Below, piece by piece: positions 16,687 through 24,790 of a stretch of DNA of 64,000 nucleotides. The position numbers were made by a program, and so were the translations under genes. Every line of letters begins with the position of its first letter. The first letter of the stretch is position 1. Source of the DNA: Flavobacteriales bacterium (GTDB lineage Bacteria > Bacteroidota > Bacteroidia > NS11-12g > UBA9320); assembly GCA_020635395.1 (NCBI GenBank), contig JACJZV010000002.1, positions 372,001-436,000 on the forward strand, given 5' to 3'. Under the pieces are notes generated by a model, which had not been told where the DNA came from, ran no database searches, and was given only the letters and a program-made list of their open reading frames with translations.

Positions 16687-18201
16687 TTATGGGGTGTTAA
16701 TGGATAAAATCTCCTCCACAATTTTGCGGTCATTACTCAACCGTGGCACCTTGTTTTGTCCACCCAGTTTGCCCTTTGCCTTCAGCCACTTGTAAAAAGT
16801 ACCGCGTTGGCACACGTTAATATGAGGTGCCTCCAAAGCCAAATTGCCATTACGTTTCGCTTCGTAGTCAGAATTAACCGCTTTTAGCATGTTGTCTAAT
16901 TCCAGTCTAAAGATATCCAAATCATCTGGCAATCGGTCAAACTCAATCAACCACTGGTGAGCCCCTGATTGGTCTGACTTCAAATAAATAGGTGCGGCGG
17001 TATAGTCGGCAACCAGAGCATTTGTTTTTCTGCATGCCTCCGCCATGGCTTTTTCAGCATTTTCTATCATCAATTCTTCACCGAAGGCGTTAATGAACAA
17101 TTTGGTTCTACCTGTTATTTTAAAACGAAATGGTTTGGTTTCGGTAAACATGATGGTGTCTCCAATCATGTATCGCCACAAACCTGCATTGGTACTGATT
17201 ATTAAAGCATAATTTTTGCCAACTTCCACCTCGTTAAGCCCAACCACCGTGGCATTTTCTTTGCCATATTCCGTCATAGGCATAAACTCATAAAACACTC
17301 CAAAGTCGGTCATTAGCAGCATGCTTCCATCGTTTACACCAATATCTTGTATGCCAAAAAACCCTTCAGAGGCATTGTAGGTTTCCATAAAGTTTATGCT
17401 ATTTGTTGGGTCGAGTTTTGCAAACGGAGCTCTATATGGATCAAAACCCACCCCGCCGTGCATATACAACTCAAGATTTGGCCAAACTTCTTTAATGGTT
17501 TTTGCACCTTTCAACTCCATCACCCGATTCATTAAAAGAAGTGTCCATGTTGGCACTCCTGAAATACTCGTAACATCTTCATTTACAGTAGCAAGAGCCA
17601 TTTTTTCGAGTTTGGTTTCCCAATGAGGCAACAATGCAATATGAGGTTTTGGTGTACGCAACAGATTTACCCAAAAAGGGGTGTTGTTCATCAAAACCGC
17701 CGACAAATCGCCGGTATAGGAGGATTCGTTGAGCTTGTTAATTTCATGGCTACCGCCTATCATCAAACTTTTTCCTTCAAAAATTTTTGTATCCGGATTG
17801 TGGTGGCAATACAGCGACAGTAAATCACGCATACCCTTAAACTGACAATCTTCTAACGATTCAAAACTTACAGGGATAAATTTGCTTTTGTCTGAGGTAG
17901 TGCCAGAAGATTTGGCAAACCATTTTATTTCGCTTGGCCAAAGCACGTTTTGTTTGCCTTTCATTATTTGGTTAATAAATGGTTTTAGGCTTTCGTAGGT
18001 TTGTATGGGTATCGATTTTTTAAAATCATCGTAGGTTTTGATGTCGGCAAAACCATGTTTTTTACCAAAATCAGTGAATTTTCCTTCGTTTACCAACTCC
18101 TGTAGAAGCTGCTTCTGCGTGCTTAACGGCAACTCAATTGACGAACGCACGGATTGCATACGCTTTTTAAAATACCATGAAAGCACCGAGTTTAAAATCA
18201 T
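16687..18201 (-). CDS. GH3-family acyl-adenylating protein
   Basis: A 504-residue member of the GH3 family, the acyl-acid-amido synthetase group named from plant auxin-conjugating enzymes. The adenylation P-loop is FAKSSGTTSDKSKFIPVS. A GVPTWTLLLMNRV segment, MHGGVGFDPYR and NASEGFFGIQD form the acyl/ATP site, and WRYMIGDTI then FKITGRTKLFINAFGEEL match motif A8. Family enzymes activate a carboxylic acid with ATP and join it to an amino acid. Bacterial members are widespread in Bacteroidota and their substrate is unknown. It is a monocistronic-looking gene, divergent from the DUF72 gene. Confidence 0.85.
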   Translation of the reverse strand: MILNSVLSWYFKKRMQSVRSSIELPLSTQKQLLQELVNEGKFTDFGKKHGFADIKTYDDFKKSIPIQTYESLKPFINQIMKGKQNVLWPSEIKWFAKSSGTTSDKSKFIPVSFESLEDCQFKGMRDLLSLYCHHNPDTKIFEGKSLMIGGSHEINKLNESSYTGDLSAVLMNNTPFWVNLLRTPKPHIALLPHWETKLEKMALATVNEDVTSISGVPTWTLLLMNRVMELKGAKTIKEVWPNLELYMHGGVGFDPYRAPFAKLDPTNSINFMETYNASEGFFGIQDIGVNDGSMLLMTDFGVFYEFMPMTEYGKENATVVGLNEVEVGKNYALIISTNAGLWRYMIGDTIMFTETKPFRFKITGRTKLFINAFGEELMIENAEKAMAEACRKTNALVADYTAAPIYLKSDQSGAHQWLIEFDRLPDDLDIFRLELDNMLKAVNSDYEAKRNGNLALEAPHINVCQRGTFYKWLKAKGKLGGQNKVPRLSNDRKIVEEILSINTP

Positions 18202-18327
18202 CTACACAAATGTCAAGCTAATGTCAGCAAAATTAAACATTTGGTCATTTCATGCAAGCACTTTTTAAAAAATTGTGTTCTCTACTACCTACCGAAAAGG
18301 TTTTTCTATTTAGTCTAATTTTACCGC

Positions 18328-19221
18328 ATGAAATTTGGCAAGGTTGACAATCCGCAAACCATTGATTTTACACTCCCAAGAGACGCTGAAATTACTCCCT
18401 TTATTTTGGCAAAAAGTAAAAAGACAAACTACAAACCTCCTATTTATGTGGGTTGTGCAAAATGGAACAAAACAGACCTAAAAAATTTTTATCCCAAAGG
18501 GGTAGGCACCAAAGAGTTGGAATATTACTCCACTCAATTTAATTGTATTGAGCTGAATGCCTTTTTTTACCGCATTTTTCCCGAATCAACGGTAAAGAGT
18601 TGGTATGACAGAAGCACGCCTGATTTTAAGTTTTTTCCAAAAATTCCACAAAGCATTAGCCAGTTTAAACGGTTGGTGAATTGCGAAAAAGAGTTGGATG
18701 CTTATTTTAAATCTATAGCGGAATTTAAAGAAAAATTGGGCATTTGTTTTTTGCAAATGCACCCTACGTTCAAACCCGATAAATTTGAAAGTTTAACAAA
18801 TTTTATTGAAAAATGGCCTAAAGACATTGGTTTGTCGGTGGAACTAAGGCACGAAGATTGGTATGCCGACAGGTCGGTAAACAATGAACTGATTGACCTT
18901 TTGGTGAAAAATAACATCACACACACCATTACCGACACGGCTGGCCGACGAGATTTGGTTCATCAGCAACTTACCACACGCAATTGTTTCGTGCGGTTCA
19001 CTGGAGCCAATCACATATCCGATTTCGACAGAGTGAACGATTGGTTTGAAAGATTAAGTTCTTGGATTAAAAGCGGCATTGAAAACATCTATTTTTTTGT
19101 GCATCAAAACATGGAAATTGAATCGCCATTGTTAGCCTCAAAACTCATAAAACGACTGAACGAAGAACTTGGCTATAATCTAACAATTCCAAAAACAGAG
19201 AGCCAAACGAGCTTACTTTAG
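18328..19221 (+). CDS. DUF72 (YecE-like) protein
   Basis: A 297-residue protein of the DUF72 family with a predicted TIM-barrel fold. Signature segments are IYVGCAKWNKTDLKNFYP near residue 45, YYSTQFNCIELNAFFYR, DFKFFPKIPQSIS, the LGICFLQMHPTFKPD strand, SVELRHEDWY, and a C-terminal IYFFVHQNME. The usual family residues Glu (IELN) and Glu/Arg (VELRH) are kept. Biochemical function is unknown; a nuclease or glycosidase-like role has been guessed for the fold. The last nine bases overlap the convergent exonuclease gene. Confidence 0.8.
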   Translation: MKFGKVDNPQTIDFTLPRDAEITPFILAKSKKTNYKPPIYVGCAKWNKTDLKNFYPKGVGTKELEYYSTQFNCIELNAFFYRIFPESTVKSWYDRSTPDFKFFPKIPQSISQFKRLVNCEKELDAYFKSIAEFKEKLGICFLQMHPTFKPDKFESLTNFIEKWPKDIGLSVELRHEDWYADRSVNNELIDLLVKNNITHTITDTAGRRDLVHQQLTTRNCFVRFTGANHISDFDRVNDWFERLSSWIKSGIENIYFFVHQNMEIESPLLASKLIKRLNEELGYNLTIPKTESQTSLL

Positions 19222-19974
19222 CTCCAACCCGACAGGGCAATGGTCGGAACCAAACACTTCATTATGGATGGTAGAATCAACCACATTGGGCATTAAACTT
19301 TCGGAAACTAAAAAGTAATCTATACGCCAACCGGCGTTGGTTTTTCGGGCATTAAATCGTTGACTCCAAAAAGAGTATTTTTCTTCGGTGGGATATAATT
19401 TTCTGAATGTATCTACCAAGCCAACGGCGAGAATATTGTCCAACCCATCAATTTCTACTTGGGTATAGCCACTTGTTTTGTTGTAGTTGGCTGCATCATT
19501 TTTCAAATCGATGGCTTCATGAGCCACATTCAAATCTCCGGTTAAAATAATGGGTTTTTGTTTTTGAAGATTTGCCAAAAACCCCGCAAAGTCTTTATCC
19601 CAAACAGCACGATAATCCAACCGCTTTAGCCCTGCACCACTGTTTGGCACATACACATTTACCAAATAAAAATCATCGTATTCCGCTGTAATTATTCTCC
19701 CCTCCCTATCGTGTTCGGCCACACCCATATCCACTTTTATTGAAATAGGCTCTTTTTTGCTAAAAATGGCTACACCACTATACCCTTTTTGCTCGGCAGA
19801 GTTGCTGTATATGTGGTATCCTTTTAAATCAGAAAGAGCTTCCATCACCTGATTGTCTTGTGCCTTTGTTTCCTGCACACAAAAAACATCTGCATCAAGG
19901 TCGGCCATAGTTTGTAGCAACCCCTTTCCTATGGATGCCCTAATTCCGTTTACGTTGAACGATACAATTTTCAT
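19213..19974 (-). CDS. xth: Exodeoxyribonuclease III (AP endonuclease)
   Basis: A 253-residue EEP-family DNA repair enzyme that cleaves 5' to abasic sites and has 3'-5' exonuclease activity. It begins MKIVSFNVNGIRA (Asn ligand). The metal Glu is in VFCVQETKAQD, then LTGDLNVAHEAIDL (Asp/Asn), WRIDYFLVS, and the catalytic His in FGSDHCPVGLEL. I place the start at 19974 because the canonical N-terminus begins there. The frame is open a further 93 bases upstream, but that part overlaps the Gre-factor gene and looks unrelated. It lies ten bases downstream of the Gre-like gene, probably co-transcribed. Confidence 0.93.
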   Translation of the reverse strand: MKIVSFNVNGIRASIGKGLLQTMADLDADVFCVQETKAQDNQVMEALSDLKGYHIYSNSAEQKGYSGVAIFSKKEPISIKVDMGVAEHDREGRIITAEYDDFYLVNVYVPNSGAGLKRLDYRAVWDKDFAGFLANLQKQKPIILTGDLNVAHEAIDLKNDAANYNKTSGYTQVEIDGLDNILAVGLVDTFRKLYPTEEKYSFWSQRFNARKTNAGWRIDYFLVSESLMPNVVDSTIHNEVFGSDHCPVGLELK

Positions 19975-19984
19975 AGCGGTAAAA

Positions 19985-20431
19985 TTAGCTGATACTGATA
20001 ATTTTTTCGTTGATGTTGCCAAAAACAATGCTGTCGCCAACGGCTTTGCCCATAATGTTTTGACCAATGGGCGAAGCCGCCGAAATGGTAAGAACCTCTT
20101 TGTTGCCTACCTGCACTTTGCCCAAACTGGAAAGTATGTAAAAATATTTGCTGTCGGTTTCTACCAAAGCACCAATTTGTCCCAAATCGCACATCACATC
20201 GGGCCGCACTGTGTTTAAAATACCGGCTTGCTGTTTTGCCTGTTTTATGCGGTTTTCTATTTGCGACAATTCTTGCTGAGCCATTTCTCTGGCCGTTTCA
20301 AATTTGTCACCCGATGAGTTTTTTTCTTCACTACCCATGCTTTCGTTCACATCTTCATAAGCTTTTTTCAGTTCGTTCAAATCTTGTTTTACCTTTATTT
20401 TCAGTTGTTCTACAATGTCAAATTTTGTCAT
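19985..20431 (-). CDS. GreA/GreB-family transcription elongation factor
   Basis: A 148-residue protein with an N-terminal coiled coil and a C-terminal FKBP-like Gre domain ending ISAASPIGQNIMGKAVGDSI, the family signature. The coiled-coil tip has SSGDKFETA, where GD-x-x-E matches the Asp/Glu pair that stimulates transcript cleavage in backtracked RNA polymerase. It is slightly shorter than classical GreA (~158 residues). It may be a Gre paralogue of the Rnk/GreB-like type, so no symbol is assigned. It shares a small operon with exonuclease III. Confidence 0.8.
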   Translation of the reverse strand: MTKFDIVEQLKIKVKQDLNELKKAYEDVNESMGSEEKNSSGDKFETAREMAQQELSQIENRIKQAKQQAGILNTVRPDVMCDLGQIGALVETDSKYFYILSSLGKVQVGNKEVLTISAASPIGQNIMGKAVGDSIVFGNINEKIISIS

Positions 20432-20520
20432 AATTCAATATTCAATAAAATCTATCCGGCAATTGATTTAAACAATTGCATTTCGTTTTTCATTCGGCAA
20501 ATATCAATTTCCTTTGCAGC

Positions 20521-20829
20521 ATGTTTGGATTTATTAAAAAATTATTTGGCTCTGGTGTTGATTTAAAACAAAAAGTGGCCGACGGAGCAATCATTTTGGA
20601 TGTTAGAACTCCGGGAGAATACAACGGTGGACACGGAAAAGGTTCGAAAAACATTCCGTTGGATCAATTGCAAAAGAAAATTGACATGATTAAAAAATGG
20701 GACAAACCCGTTATAACGTGTTGTGCCAGTGGCATGCGAAGTGCCGGAGCAGCAGCCCTGCTAAAGCGAAACGGCATTGAGGCATACAATGGTGGCCCAT
20801 GGCAAAAAGCCGATGCACTTCGTCGTTGA
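20521..20829 (+). CDS. Rhodanese-like sulfurtransferase domain protein
   Basis: A 102-residue single-domain rhodanese. It shows ILDVRTPGEYNGGHGKGSKNIPL, and the active loop VITCCASGMRSAGAA, where the second Cys begins the C-x-x-G-x-R-S loop and would carry the persulfide. It ends after the NGGPWQ helix. The ATG at 20521 is chosen; an in-frame ATG at 20476 adds 15 unlikely residues. A near-match -7 box (TTCCTTTG) ends six bases before it. It lies 59 bases upstream of thioredoxin, a likely reductant for persulfide chemistry. Confidence 0.85.
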   Translation: MFGFIKKLFGSGVDLKQKVADGAIILDVRTPGEYNGGHGKGSKNIPLDQLQKKIDMIKKWDKPVITCCASGMRSAGAAALLKRNGIEAYNGGPWQKADALRR

Positions 20830-20888
20830 TAAAAATCAGGAAAACCCTATTTGACAATCGGTGTTTTAGGTGTAAAAAATGTTGAACT

Positions 20889-21185
20889 ATGTCGAGTTTT
20901 CAAGACCTCATAAAAAGTGATAAACCCGTGCTTGTTGATTTTTCGGCTGAGTGGTGCGGCCCGTGCAAAATGCTGGCTCCCATTTTAAAGCAGGTAAAAG
21001 ACCAACTGGCGGACGAGGTAAAAATTATCAAAATAGATGTTGACCGCAACCAACAACTGGCCGGAGCCTTCTCTGTGCGAAGCGTACCCACCATGATTCT
21101 TTTTAAAGATGGCAAACAAGTGTGGCGACAAAGCGGAGTACTTCAAGCCCATGAGTTGGTTGACGTTGTAAAGCAGTTTGGGTAG
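20889..21185 (+). CDS. trx: Thioredoxin
   Basis: A 98-residue cytosolic thioredoxin with the redox centre WCGPCK (Cys23, Cys26), the buried Asp in VLVDFSAEW and the cis-proline loop SVRSVPTMILF. It lacks a signal peptide. It is somewhat shorter than TrxA of E. coli (109). It follows the rhodanese gene and precedes a hairpin with a U-rich tail that should end the transcript. Confidence 0.92.
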   Translation: MSSFQDLIKSDKPVLVDFSAEWCGPCKMLAPILKQVKDQLADEVKIIKIDVDRNQQLAGAFSVRSVPTMILFKDGKQVWRQSGVLQAHELVDVVKQFG

Positions 21186-21280
21186 CCTTTTTTGAAGTAA
21201 CCTAAACCACAGAATAATATAAATCACGAAGTAATTGTAACTTCGCATTAGATAGCGTTACGACAATGTCTGGACTCATG

Positions 21281-21298
21281 CAGCCTCTTCAGAGGCTG
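21281..21298 (+). terminator. Hairpin with U-rich tail after thioredoxin
   Basis: A perfect 8-bp stem (CAGCCTCT/AGAGGCTG) with a two-base loop is followed by TTTGTGTTT. It lies about 95 bases after the thioredoxin stop. The very small loop and interrupted T tract make it a moderate terminator. Confidence 0.5.
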
Positions 21299-21323
21299 TT
21301 TGTGTTTAATAAAGCTCAACCAA

Positions 21324-21500
21324 TTATTTCATTGACATAACCTCCATTTTAAATGAAAAAACAATTCCAACATTTTTTCCATCACCGTGCAACGAAGCTG
21401 CAAGTCCATGTGTCATAGAAGTGTAAGTTAGAAAATGCTGCTTTTTAAATGTTTGTAATTGGCTGCCCGCATGTGAAACTGTCTTACTTCTACTTTTCAT
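21324..21500 (-). CDS. Doubtful small ORF, 58 codons
   Basis: This is a complete ATG-to-TAA frame on the minus strand, with an in-frame stop directly before the ATG. The predicted peptide is basic at the N-terminus (MKSRSKTVSH) and ends KMEVMSMK. It has no motif, signal peptide or membrane helix that I recognise. It is listed because it fills an otherwise empty gap, but chance is a good explanation. Confidence 0.18.
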   Translation of the reverse strand: MKSRSKTVSHAGSQLQTFKKQHFLTYTSMTHGLAASLHGDGKNVGIVFSFKMEVMSMK

Positions 21501-21575
21501 TTATAAAAAAATAATTAATCGCGTTCAGGCAGCCTTTTTCATAAACATATTGCCGCAACTATGTTATATTCGAAT

Positions 21576-24500
21576 ATGAAAAAAACTTTACTGATTGTGT
21601 GGCTACTTGCCGCTGCTTGCCTTGAATCTGTTGCCGGACCACCCGGTGGTTATGTTTCTTATCGGCACTTGGGCGATTCCGTATATCAAATCTCTTTAAA
21701 ATTTTATCGAAATTGCATTTCGTATGCCCCAACAAGCGAAGAGCAATACAAAATAACCATTGAGAATAGTGGGTATGGTGTTACGGAAAGAGTACCACTC
21801 TCATCTATAGAAAACATCTCTCAATCATGTTCAAAGTATAAATCCTGCTATCCAGCTGGCACCTACCAAGCAAGTAACGGGATAGAACTAATCACTTACT
21901 TAGATACGATTGACTTTAAAAATTCGACCTATTCGGTTTTTTTTAAGAGTGGTAGCCCTATTTTATTTCAATATTTTGGATTTAGCCGACCGGGAAACAT
22001 TACGAATCTTACAAGTTCGGCTAGTTTGTATTTATACGCTAAACTTGACCCATCTTTAGGAAATATTTCTAGTCCTGAATTGCTCGCCCCTCCCTTAATT
22101 CGTGGATTTATCGGACAAGATTTAATACACACATATTCGGTTACCAACCATGCCGATTCTATCTCTTATGCCATTGTTCCGCCAAGATATAATTACACAT
22201 CCGTAATTTCATATTCCACTCAAACACCTATTGAAGGGTTTTATCAGTTAAAGTGGAAATACCCGGACAGTGAGATTAATGTTAGACCAGTCATTGGCTT
22301 TTATTTTGATAAAAAAACCGGAGTGTTGGCTGTAAATCCAGCAACATCGTCCAAAAGTGTTGTGGTAGTAGAAATTAGCCAATGGAAAAAAGACTCAACT
22401 GGAACTATGCGTTTGGTAAGTAGATTTATTAATGAAAATGTGGTCGAAGTAGAATATCCTTCTACCTACTCACCTCAGCTCTCCGGCACCTTTGAACACC
22501 ATGTGTGCGAGGGGGAAACATTAAATTTTAACATTGCTGCGTATAATCCTTCATTTACGGGTGCTACAACGATTGATTCACTGTCTGATTTTAAAATCTA
22601 CAACATCATTGCCGGAGCGAGCTACAAACAGCTCAATGGTTATACCAACAACCGAGATTCCCTTCAATTTACTTGGACACCCGCCGAGGGAATGGCCAAA
22701 ACCGATGCGTATTTTTTTACACCCTACGTGCAAAACAATGCGTGTGCACTTTATCTATACGCTGCCCGACCTGTTTTGATTTATGTGCATCCAAAAGCTC
22801 GGTCTGTCACTTCGGTGGAGGCACTGGGCTGCAATGATTTTGTGGTGAAATCAACTCCGGAAAGTACTTTTTCTTACCCGGCCAAATATCAATGGGAAGT
22901 ATTGAATAGTGCGGGCATGGTGGCAAACTCCGATGTAGCTTATTTTGTAAAATCAAAGCTAAATACCAGCACTCAGCAAAGTGATACGGTGTATATCCGC
23001 AAAGCCGGAACCTATTTTGTAAGGCACACCATTTCCAATGTTTACGGGTGCAAAACGGTTTATATGGATACCATTACCACCAATACCTCCATCTCCGAAC
23101 TGTTTGTAAACAAAATAGGAGTGGTTTGTTTAAACGACAGTTTAAAACTGGCACAAGACCTTTATTCGTCGGGTGGTTTTAAACTGTTTCAATGGAATAA
23201 TGGGGTAGAAAACGCTGAGTATTTTGTTAAATATGCCGAAACCCAAAAGCAATTTGCCTTAAAGGCTACACCCAATTCGGGTTGTTTTTATTTTGATATT
23301 AAAACCACGTACCGTGCCGAACCACCCAAGATTATGGTTGAGGCAATGGCCATGTTTTGCAAACCCATTGCCGACACCATTTCGGTAGAAGTAATGAACA
23401 AATACACGTTCGACCCCGAAATAATAAAATGGAACAATGTGGTTGGCGGCAATGATTTAGTCATTCATCAGTCGGGTTTGTATCGGGTTTCGGTAGAAAA
23501 TACCTGTGGTTTGGTGTTGGACAGCACCTTGGTTGTAGAAGCAGACAAGCCCCAGTTGCATGTAGCCAACAACCAAGATTTTTTGTGCGACGAAAGTCCG
23601 CTAATGGTGCATAGTTTTTTGTCGAACCCCATTCCGACTTCTCAGTTTTTGTGGTCAACCGGCAGTAGTGATTCGGTTATTTCTGTTTCAAAAATTGGCA
23701 AATATGTTGTAACAGCAAACAATGAATGTGGCATAGCTAAAGATTCTGTGGTTATTACCGAGAAATTTAAAACACCCAAAATCAATTTTGGAAACGACAC
23801 CATTTTGTGCAACGGCAAAAGCATTTTTTTGAGTGCCACCAACGAAAAAGTGGAGTACCAGTGGTGGAATGGAAGCACCGATGAATCGGTTACCGTTTTT
23901 GCACCAAACACCGTATGGGCCAAGGCCACCAACAAATGTGGCATAGCCATAGACACCATACATTTAAAACACTTGGTATCGCCCAAAAACCAACTGCCAA
24001 AGGACACGTTTATGTGTGGTGACGAATTTTATTTGGATGCGGGAAATGTGGGCATCGAGGCCACCTATAAATGGGATGGAAAGGGTCAAAAAACTCAACG
24101 CATCAAAATTGATTCGGCCAATACCTACAGTGTGTTTGTTCAGAATTTTTGCGGAACAGGCTACTATTCTACCAACGTGACCGAACGAAGCTACCCCACT
24201 CCTCCGTTTAGTGGCGACACGGTGTTTAAAAACATTACTTCCACGGTGTTGAATGCCCAAAATCCGGGAGCAAAATATTTATGGAGTACCGGACAAACTA
24301 CACGCACCATTACGGTAACCAAAAAAGGCATTTATTGGGTGGATATTACCAACGGCTGCGGCCCCATTCGCGACTCAATTGCCATTGATTTTGTTGGATT
24401 TGACGACCTAAAATTATCCAACATTCAGGTTTATCCAAATCCATCAAATGGCGTTTTTTATGTGGAGAGTGTTTTTGGAATTGAAAAAATAAACATCTAT

Positions 24501-24644
24501 GATTTATTTGGAAGAAAACTGGATTTTGAAAAAAAGGCAATAGGAAATAGAACAACGATTGAACTTGTTGATAACGTAAATTTTGTGATTGTTGAACTGT
24601 GGCAAGCCGACTCCGCTGTGCGAATTCCGATAATCATACAATAA
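21576..24644 (+). CDS. Large T9SS cargo surface protein, copy 1
   Basis: A 1022-residue secreted protein. It has a signal peptide (MKKTLLIVWLLAAACLESVAG) and an N-terminal ~300-residue domain beginning GGYVSYRHLGDSVYQISLKFYRNC, a start common in Bacteroidota surface/adhesin proteins. Serial Ig/PKD-like repeats follow, with motifs such as YQWWNGST, YLWSTGQTTRTITVTKKG and Cys pairs per repeat. A type A T9SS sorting domain (IQVYPNPSNGVFYVES to IIIQ) closes the protein. It should be exported through T9SS and anchored or released at the surface, probably in adhesion or gliding. From about residue 307 to 965 its DNA is nearly identical to copy 2; the N-domain and last ~58 residues differ. Confidence 0.85.
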   Translation: MKKTLLIVWLLAAACLESVAGPPGGYVSYRHLGDSVYQISLKFYRNCISYAPTSEEQYKITIENSGYGVTERVPLSSIENISQSCSKYKSCYPAGTYQASNGIELITYLDTIDFKNSTYSVFFKSGSPILFQYFGFSRPGNITNLTSSASLYLYAKLDPSLGNISSPELLAPPLIRGFIGQDLIHTYSVTNHADSISYAIVPPRYNYTSVISYSTQTPIEGFYQLKWKYPDSEINVRPVIGFYFDKKTGVLAVNPATSSKSVVVVEISQWKKDSTGTMRLVSRFINENVVEVEYPSTYSPQLSGTFEHHVCEGETLNFNIAAYNPSFTGATTIDSLSDFKIYNIIAGASYKQLNGYTNNRDSLQFTWTPAEGMAKTDAYFFTPYVQNNACALYLYAARPVLIYVHPKARSVTSVEALGCNDFVVKSTPESTFSYPAKYQWEVLNSAGMVANSDVAYFVKSKLNTSTQQSDTVYIRKAGTYFVRHTISNVYGCKTVYMDTITTNTSISELFVNKIGVVCLNDSLKLAQDLYSSGGFKLFQWNNGVENAEYFVKYAETQKQFALKATPNSGCFYFDIKTTYRAEPPKIMVEAMAMFCKPIADTISVEVMNKYTFDPEIIKWNNVVGGNDLVIHQSGLYRVSVENTCGLVLDSTLVVEADKPQLHVANNQDFLCDESPLMVHSFLSNPIPTSQFLWSTGSSDSVISVSKIGKYVVTANNECGIAKDSVVITEKFKTPKINFGNDTILCNGKSIFLSATNEKVEYQWWNGSTDESVTVFAPNTVWAKATNKCGIAIDTIHLKHLVSPKNQLPKDTFMCGDEFYLDAGNVGIEATYKWDGKGQKTQRIKIDSANTYSVFVQNFCGTGYYSTNVTERSYPTPPFSGDTVFKNITSTVLNAQNPGAKYLWSTGQTTRTITVTKKGIYWVDITNGCGPIRDSIAIDFVGFDDLKLSNIQVYPNPSNGVFYVESVFGIEKINIYDLFGRKLDFEKKAIGNRTTIELVDNVNFVIVELWQADSAVRIPIIIQ
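22494..24470 (+). repeat. Long direct repeat, copy A (~1.98 kb)
   Basis: This block recurs at 25712-27688 with a constant offset of 3218 bases and no indel that I can see. Differences are scattered single bases near both ends. I find none by reading over roughly 23120-24035. The pattern suggests recent gene conversion or duplication inside the two T9SS cargo genes. Confidence 0.9.
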
Positions 24645-24754
24645 CAAAACCCTAAAGAAGAGACGAACATGGTCGGTATAAAAAGCTCAACGGGTACATT
24701 TTGTATTTTTTGAACGGCAAATGACGAGTTTGTATAGCTTTTGGAAAAATAACT

Positions 24755-24787
24755 TTTGGGGATTTAACTTACAGATAATTATATTTG
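24755..24787 (+). promoter_or_regulatory. Promoter: TTTG - 21 bases - TATATTTG
   Basis: A -33 TTTG (24755-24758) and a perfect -7 TAnnTTTG (24780-24787) have a 21-base spacing, within the usual range. The box ends only three bases before the ATG at 24791. Transcription would start at or inside the first codon, so either the mRNA is leaderless or the box is not used. Copy 1 has TATATTCG at the same place. Confidence 0.45.
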
Positions 24788-24790
24788 AAT

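Larger units (their letters stand above)
21186..21575. other. Intergenic stretch of 390 bases
   Basis: This is the only gap over 300 bases. It holds the hairpin at 21281-21298 behind thioredoxin, a possible 58-codon frame on the minus strand (21324-21500), and the upstream region of the first T9SS cargo gene. At 21565-21572 there is a one-mismatch -7 box (TATATTCG) at the same spacing to the ATG as the perfect box of the downstream paralogue. No RNA gene is recognised. Confidence 0.6.
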